From: Candidatus Iainarchaeum sp.
GTDB lineage: Archaea > Iainarchaeota > Iainarchaeia > JAGGVJ01
Length of the DNA stretch: 29,641 nt
Direction: 5' to 3'
Assembly (NCBI GenBank): GCA_021158055.1
Contig: JAGGVJ010000011.1
Coordinates: forward strand, 1 to 29,641
Shown: one piece after another, positions 25,963 to 29,641 of the stretch
How positions within the stretch are numbered: position 1 is the first letter of the stretch
Layout: each line of letters starts with the position of its first letter
Translations under genes and position numbers: made by a program
Notes under the pieces: generated by a model
Seen by the model: the letters and a program-made list of their open reading frames with translations, nothing else
What the model was told of the DNA's origin: nothing
Database searches by the model: none

Positions 25963-27186
25963 GTGCACAGAAAAACCGCAAGAATACTCATCTTTTCAGC
26001 TTTGAACGCAGTCATCATTCTTCTGGCAGACATTTTCTGGTTCAACATGGAATACTTTGAACTAATGATATTTGCAGGGATAGTCATAACAATCGCTCCG
26101 GCGGCAATAGTGAATTTTCACCACTCTTCAGTAATTAAAAAAAGAGAAAAAGAATTCCCAAAAGTATTAAGCGACTTATCCCACTCGCTTGAAACCGAAA
26201 TGACCATCACCCAAGCAGTGGAGCTGGTAAGTAAAAGTGATTTCGGCGAGCTTGACCCGCAAATAGAGCGTTTGAAATACCGATTAACTGAAATGCACAT
26301 GCCTTTTAACCAGGCATTTGAAATTTTTGGAAAAGAAACAGAAAGCACTGAAATCAAGCAGTCAATCAAGGCAATTATCGGTGCGTACAACGACGGCGGA
26401 AACCTAAAAAAAGTTTTCGCTTCCATTTCAGAAAGTTCAAGGCAACTGACTACCCTGAAACTAAAACGCGAAAACAGGGCTTACACCCACATCCTTGTCG
26501 CTTACGTGATTTTTTTTATTTTCCTTGCAATAGTAATCGGTTTGACAGTTACATTTGCGGCGCTGACTAAAACAGACATGGACATTAACTTTGAAACCCA
26601 CGTAGGAAACCTGATTCCAGAAGAGTTTTCAATGCTTTTGTCAGAATCAGGCCAGACAATAAAACTATTCAAAGAAACAGGAATAGAACAAAAAATAACA
26701 GCCATCGTGAACAAAACACTTGAACCCGGCGAACCGGTGCCAAAAGGGCACAACAAAGATGACTTCCTGTTCATATTTGTCTCCCCGGACAAAGACCTGT
26801 CAATCCTTGACAAAGTGGAATACGCAGGAACAGACTACGAAATAACCGAACTTGTCGGGGCTTTAAAAGACGCTGACGGGGAAATGGTTTACTTAAAATA
26901 CGCGCTGAAAAAAACCAGGGAAGAAATACAACAAAGCCTGCTTAAAGAAAACGAAGAAATGCTCATGGGCGACATAGACAATGCATTCGGTGGTTTTTCA
27001 GACTTTCAGTACTTGTTTTTCGGCTTGAACATCATTATCGGAATATTCCTCGGCCTCTTCATCGGTGAAATAAACGAGGGAAGCTTCATTCTCGGCTTGA
27101 AACACAGCGCGATATTTGTCACCACCACAATAATCGCATTCTCATCAATTGACCTGGTCACTGAATTAATCGTGGGACTTATCTGA
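25963..27186 (+). CDS. Pilus platform membrane protein 2 (TadC/ArlJ-type) with large inserted domain, 407 aa
   Basis: The GTG start directly follows the stop of platform protein 1. Two N-terminal helices (about 8-52) precede a T2SSF domain at about 60-175 (PKVLSDLSHSLETEMTITQA; AYNDGGNLKKVFASISES). The third helix is at about 178-203. About 140 residues then follow without a membrane segment (from TKTDMDINFETH to roughly 340, containing YAGTDYEITELVGALKDADG) before two last helices at about 345-405. The insertion is absent from its partner. I do not recognise its fold, which includes mixed beta strands and a helical end. The two proteins probably form a heteromeric platform, as in TadB/TadC systems. 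Confidence 0.9.
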   Translation: MHRKTARILIFSALNAVIILLADIFWFNMEYFELMIFAGIVITIAPAAIVNFHHSSVIKKREKEFPKVLSDLSHSLETEMTITQAVELVSKSDFGELDPQIERLKYRLTEMHMPFNQAFEIFGKETESTEIKQSIKAIIGAYNDGGNLKKVFASISESSRQLTTLKLKRENRAYTHILVAYVIFFIFLAIVIGLTVTFAALTKTDMDINFETHVGNLIPEEFSMLLSESGQTIKLFKETGIEQKITAIVNKTLEPGEPVPKGHNKDDFLFIFVSPDKDLSILDKVEYAGTDYEITELVGALKDADGEMVYLKYALKKTREEIQQSLLKENEEMLMGDIDNAFGGFSDFQYLFFGLNIIIGIFLGLFIGEINEGSFILGLKHSAIFVTTTIIAFSSIDLVTELIVGLI

Positions 27187-27440
27187 TTTTATCCCTTGCA
27201 TGGGTAAAACAATTATCTGACAGCACTTGACAGATTGCTGCAACATAAATACACGCGCACAACCCCCGTAACACAACCCACTGCTGCACAAGCCACTGTA
27301 ACACAAAACTGCATGGCTTACGCTAAAGCCAATAGCCTTCAGATAAACAGGAAAAACCATTAAACAGTAAACAAATCAAAAACAGTGCTAAAAACAAAAA
27401 AAATGCACAAAAAAGCATAAAGAAAAAGTTAAAAAATAAG
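27187..27440. other. Gap between pilus operon and 5S rRNA
   Basis: No gene is seen. A weak stem (TTTTA-TCCC with GGGTAAAA, near 27187-27208) directly follows the operon but has no T tail. The middle contains GTAACACAA twice (27268 and 27298) and CTGCTGCA-like words related to those upstream of the operon. A 6-bp stem TGGCTT/AAGCCA lies at about 27314-27331. The right end is A-rich and gives T runs after the 5S rRNA on the minus strand. Confidence 0.4.
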
Positions 27441-27565
27441 TGTTTGGCAACGTCATGAAGTTCCCGCTTGCTCACGCAAAGCAGTACAATTCAAATCGCT
27501 GATGAACTTAACTTCTGAGTTCGAGACGAGTTCAGGTGTTGCTCCAACGCTATGATCGCCAAACA
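27441..27565 (-). rRNA. rrf: 5S ribosomal RNA
   Basis: On the minus strand the 125-nt segment starts TGTTTGGCGATCATAGCG and ends GACGTTGCCAAACA. The first and last 8 bases pair perfectly (helix I). The inner part has the conserved CGAACTCAGAAGTTAAG of loop B/helix III. The segment GGAGCAACACCTGAACT also fits archaeal 5S. A TTTAAATA box 25 nt upstream and a T-rich end support an independent transcript. No 16S or 23S gene is in this window, so the 5S is unlinked or distant from them. Confidence 0.95.
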
Positions 27566-27586
27566 TACCTAATACGGCATTACTCG

Positions 27587-27594
27587 TATTTAAA
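27587..27594 (-). promoter_or_regulatory. TATA box of the 5S rRNA gene
   Basis: TTTAAATA on the minus strand is centred 25 nt before the first base of the 5S rRNA, the standard archaeal distance. It lies only about 18 nt after the TBP stop codon. It is the best-anchored promoter in the window, because the RNA end is defined by helix I. Confidence 0.8.
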
Positions 27595-27611
27595 GATTAC
27601 TTGCCAAAAAT

Positions 27612-27884
27612 TCATTTCTTCAGACTCTTGATAATCTCAAGGGTTTTTTTCAGGGCCCTTTCAACATCCGCTTCGCACCTTGCACCAGTGCAAATTATTT
27701 TACCGTTTTTGAAAAGCAAAAGAGAGCTTTTTGGATCAGTAAGCTTTAGAATCAGACCTGGAAACTGTTCCGGTTCGTATTCTGCATTATCAATGCCTGT
27801 CGCAATACCATAAAGGTCAAGTTCCATTCCGAGAGAAGCACTGGCAACAATGTTCACTATAGTGTAATCTATCTTATCCGTCAT
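27612..27884 (-). CDS. tbp: Single-repeat TATA-binding protein (TBP half), 90 aa
   Basis: The sequence matches exactly one of the two repeats of archaeal TBP, the factor that bends promoter DNA and recruits TFB. Motifs in order are NIVAS (11-15), LGMELDL (18-24), EYEPEQFPG (35-43), LKLTDPKSSLLLF (46-58), GKIICTGA (61-68) and EADVERA (71-77). The two phenylalanines that wedge into TATA DNA are at 41 and 58. It mixes hallmarks of both halves: NIVAS is typical of the first, EYEPEQFPG and the GKI.C.GA form of the second. Canonical archaeal TBP is about 180 residues. Here the frame has its own ATG, a GGGGG ribosome site and a TGA stop. The 5S promoter follows at once, so no second repeat exists downstream. 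It should act as a homodimer or with a separate partner; a second normal TBP elsewhere cannot be excluded. Confidence 0.9.
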   Translation of the reverse strand: MTDKIDYTIVNIVASASLGMELDLYGIATGIDNAEYEPEQFPGLILKLTDPKSSLLLFKNGKIICTGARCEADVERALKKTLEIIKSLKK

Positions 27885-27903
27885 TTAATTCCCCCTTAAA
27901 AAA

Positions 27904-27940
27904 CCATATAAACTATATTTCCCTTTTCTGTCATATAAAC
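27904..27940 (-). promoter_or_regulatory. Two candidate TATA boxes of the TBP gene
   Basis: On the minus strand TTTATATGG (27912-27904) would give a nearly leaderless transcript. GTTTATATG (27940-27932) would give a leader of about 27 nt containing the AAGGGGG ribosome site. The presence of that site favours the distal box. Confidence 0.5.
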
Positions 27941-27979
27941 CATAAAAGACACATGAGAAAATAGTTTTTAAAAAAGTAT

Positions 27980-28052
27980 TATTTATGGGCTATTTATATA
28001 GACCACTATTTATATAGACCACTATTTATATAAACTGTAATCTATTTAAATA
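27980..28052. repeat. Array of TATA-like elements, 16-bp period core
   Basis: CTATTTATATAGACCA occurs at 27990 and 28006, followed by the variant CTATTTATATAAACTG at 28022, giving an exact 16-bp period. Further TATTTA words lie at 27980 and 28043 (TATTTAAATA). Both strands read as TATA boxes (TTTATATA forward, TATATAAATA reverse). The array lies about 100-160 nt upstream of the TBP start and about 330 nt upstream of eL21. Confidence 0.85.
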
Positions 28053-28235
28053 CTTCTTTTTAAACAAAGCCTAAAAACATGGAAAAATGTTTAAAGAAGA
28101 AAAGAATACAAATCCAAAAGGAAAAGAAAACCGCAGCAAAAACAAAAATAAAAAACAATTAAATCAAAAATAAAGAAACACAAAAACAACGCCCTTAAAA
28201 AACAGGACCAGCTGTAATGACACATAGTTTAATTA
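28053..28235. other. A-rich intergenic stretch with possible short reading frames
   Basis: Two overlapping plus-strand frames start at 28079 (27 codons, Lys-rich) and 28087 (28 codons, MFKEEKNTNPKGKENRSK). They begin 25-40 nt after the TATTTAAATA at 28043, so one could be a near-leaderless peptide gene. No ribosome site is seen and the composition is extremely A-rich. I would not annotate them without expression data. Confidence 0.2.
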
Positions 28236-28245
28236 TATTTAAATA
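28236..28245 (+). promoter_or_regulatory. TATA box of the eL21-rpoF-DUF655 operon
   Basis: TATTTAAATA, a perfect palindrome, predicts a start near 28265 and a leader of about 110 nt before eL21. The leader is AT-rich, and I see no known riboswitch in it. Confidence 0.55.
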
Positions 28246-28375
28246 GATGACCGCGCATAATCTTATGGGGAATGCATTGACTAATAATCAAAAAAAAACT
28301 TGAATTAGAGTCATCTGTTCAAAAAAATGAAACAAAAAATTAAGACGATTTAATGATACTTATTGAGGTGAAAAA

Positions 28376-28663
28376 ATGCCTAAATCAAACGGACCAAGAT
28401 GCAAAACAAGAAACAAATTCAAAAGAGACACAAGGCAGGTAAAACCGACTCCGAACAGCATGTTGAAAGAACTTGCCCCAAACACAAAAGTCAACATACA
28501 CGTTGAATCAAGCGTTCACAGCGGAATGCCTTTCAGGAGATTTATCGGGAAAACAGGGACAATCATGAGCAAAAGAGGCTCCTGCTACCTTGTGAAATTC
28601 AAGGACTCAAACGCTGAAAAAACCATTATAGTGCATCCGGCACATCTCAAAATACAAGGGTGA
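28376..28663 (+). CDS. rpl21e: Ribosomal protein eL21 (L21e)
   Basis: This 95-residue large-subunit protein is shared by archaea and eukaryotes and absent from bacteria. It starts with the basic MPKSNGPRCKTRNKFKRD tail that reaches into rRNA. The SH3-like barrel contains MPFRRFIGKTGTI and the closing segment IIVHPAHLKIQG. The length is typical. The ATG follows an ideal GAGGTGA ribosome site. It is first in an operon with rpoF and a DUF655 gene, an order conserved in many archaea (ksgA often follows, outside this window). Confidence 0.97.
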   Translation: MPKSNGPRCKTRNKFKRDTRQVKPTPNSMLKELAPNTKVNIHVESSVHSGMPFRRFIGKTGTIMSKRGSCYLVKFKDSNAEKTIIVHPAHLKIQG

Positions 28664-28667
28664 AATC

Positions 28668-29021
28668 ATGATCGGAAAAAAAATTACTGAATTCAAATAC
28701 ATAACAATCCCTGAAGCAAAAAAAGTGCTTGACAAAAGAGCAAAAATAGGGGAACTCGGATACGAGCAAAGGCTTGCAAGAGAATACCTAACGGAATTTT
28801 CAAGAATAAATGAAAAAGACGCAAAAAAACTCGCTGAAAAATTAAAAAAAACAGAAAAACTCTCGGAAATCGCAGTAGTGAAAATTATTGATCTGCTGCC
28901 TAAAGACGAAGACGAACTCAGGGTAATCCTTCAAAAAGAACGGTACTCGCTTGAAAAAACCGAAGTTGAAGCAGTACTTTCAGCAGTCAAAGACACACTT
29001 GGCGCAAAAGCAGAAAATTAA
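28668..29021 (+). CDS. rpoF: DNA-directed RNA polymerase subunit F (Rpb4)
   Basis: This 117-residue subunit pairs with RpoE (Rpb7) to form the polymerase stalk, which helps promoter opening and binds emerging RNA. The N-terminal part (FKYITIPEAKKVLDKRAK) contacts RpoE. The C-terminal HRDC-like helical part contains IIDLLPKDEDELRVILQKER, a strong family mark. The start lies 4 nt after the eL21 stop, with GGTGA from the eL21 end as ribosome site. Its operon partners are translation and RNA-linked genes, as usual for archaea. Confidence 0.95.
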   Translation: MIGKKITEFKYITIPEAKKVLDKRAKIGELGYEQRLAREYLTEFSRINEKDAKKLAEKLKKTEKLSEIAVVKIIDLLPKDEDELRVILQKERYSLEKTEVEAVLSAVKDTLGAKAEN

Positions 29022-29040
29022 AAATGGAAAAGAATTAAAA

Positions 29041-29595
29041 ATGGAACAAAAAATGGAAGAGTATGCAATCGTAATCGATTACATGCCTGAAGGCCGACCG
29101 CTTGACTACAAGCACGAACCAGTAGTGCAAGCAGTGGGAACCGAATACTTCACCACCCTGGAACTGATTCCAAAAAAAGACATCAAGCTTACGATAAACG
29201 AACAGATTTACATCGGAAAAGACGAACGGGAAAAAATCCAGTACATAAAAGGCAGGATAAACTACGACCAGTTAACCAACAACGCGAAATCAGAACTGCC
29301 GGTTATCCTGAAAAAACTTGTTCTGGAACAGGAAGACAAATTCGTGGACTTCATGAACAAATCAGGCTCGCTTACACTGAGAAAACACCAGCTTGAACTG
29401 ATTCCCGGAGTCGGGAAAAAACACATGCTTCAAATACTTAATGAACGGGAAAAAAAACCCTTTAAAGACTTCAAAGACATCATGGAACGGATAAGCCTCA
29501 TGCCTGACCCTCAAAAAATATTTCCGGACAGGATAATTGAAGAGCTGATGGGCAACACAAAATACCACTTGTTCACAAGACCGAAAAAAAGATAA
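29041..29595 (+). CDS. DUF655 family protein with helix-hairpin-helix, 184 aa
   Basis: This is an archaeal conserved protein usually found between rpoF and the 16S dimethyltransferase gene ksgA; its exact role is not known to me. The N-terminal part is an OB-like beta domain (EEYAIVIDYMPEGRPLDYKH). The C-terminal part holds a helix-hairpin-helix nucleic-acid-binding motif, LIPGVGKKHMLQIL, at about residues 120-133. The end TKYHLFTRPKKR is a family mark. The frame is open further upstream (to 28951), but that part overlaps rpoF and is not conserved-looking. ATG 29041 lies 19 nt after the rpoF stop with GGAAAAG before it; ATG 29053 is an alternative. Confidence 0.92.
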   Translation: MEQKMEEYAIVIDYMPEGRPLDYKHEPVVQAVGTEYFTTLELIPKKDIKLTINEQIYIGKDEREKIQYIKGRINYDQLTNNAKSELPVILKKLVLEQEDKFVDFMNKSGSLTLRKHQLELIPGVGKKHMLQILNEREKKPFKDFKDIMERISLMPDPQKIFPDRIIEELMGNTKYHLFTRPKKR

Positions 29596-29641
29596 GCAGT
29601 CAAAGCAACCAGCTTAAACCTCAGAGCAACCAGTTTAAACC

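Noticed and set aside
21781-27186. Archaellum operon
   Set aside because: The ATPase and platform proteins fit, but no arlC/D/E, arlF, arlG or arlH gene and no typical archaellin cluster is present, so a pilus is the better reading.
28243-28317. AGATGAC/GTCATCT long-range pairing before eL21 as a riboswitch
   Set aside because: The left arm overlaps or precedes the predicted transcript start, and the enclosed sequence is mostly A-rich without further stems.
28951-29040. Upstream extension of the DUF655 frame
   Set aside because: It overlaps the end of rpoF, is Lys/Gln-rich, and a suitable ATG lies at 29041 at the conserved domain border.
1-29641. CRISPR array, insertion sequence, tRNA or integration site
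   Set aside because: I found no regular spaced repeats with unique spacers, no transposase, no tRNA cloverleaf and no terminal inverted repeats. The only short tandem repeats are those listed.

Overview
The window is archaeal. The evidence is a stalk operon in the order L11-L1-P0-P1, a eukaryote-type eL21 next to RNA polymerase subunit F (Rpb4) and a DUF655 gene, a TATA-binding protein (TBP) gene, class III prepilin signals, and TATA boxes about 25 nt upstream of expected transcript starts. The giant secreted protein with tandem Ig-like repeats and CGxGxC-type cysteine modules, together with archaeosortase-type and pilus genes, resembles uncultivated small-genome (DPANN-like) archaea. That lineage guess is inference only.

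Layout. (1) 101-9811 (+): one 3236-residue secreted repeat protein, closed by a hairpin terminator. (2) 9987-13523 (+): SMC chromosome-organising ATPase. (3) 16377-13660 (-): ribosomal stalk operon L11, L1, P0, P1, closed by a hairpin terminator. (4) 18090-16926 (-): two type IV pilin-like genes, each with its own promoter. (5) 20579-18282 (-): a 765-residue coiled-coil protein with a probable C-terminal winged helix. (6) 21523-20756 (-): an exosortase/archaeosortase-family membrane protease. (7) 21781-27186 (+): pilus operon of two pilin-like proteins, a secretion ATPase and two unequal TadC/ArlJ-type platform proteins. (8) 27565-27441 (-): a lone 5S rRNA with a well-placed TATA box. (9) 27884-27612 (-): a 90-residue protein that is one single TBP repeat. 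(10) 28376-29595 (+): eL21, RpoF, DUF655.

How the genes fit together. The right end is information processing: transcription initiation, polymerase stalk, ribosomal protein and 5S rRNA. The centre and left are cell surface: giant exoprotein, four pilins, pilus motor, archaeosortase and a possible scaffold.

The most notable observation is the TBP gene. Normal archaeal TBPs are about 180 residues with two imperfect repeats. This one has an intact start, ribosome site, single repeat and stop, followed directly by the 5S promoter. It would have to act as a homodimer or with a partner. A 16-bp-period array of TATA-like elements lies upstream of it, and several promoters in the window are two-fold symmetric, as a homodimeric TBP might prefer. 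Other leads are a P0 protein without the usual GLGALF-type tail, the coiled-coil/winged-helix protein, and direct repeats just upstream of the pilus promoter.
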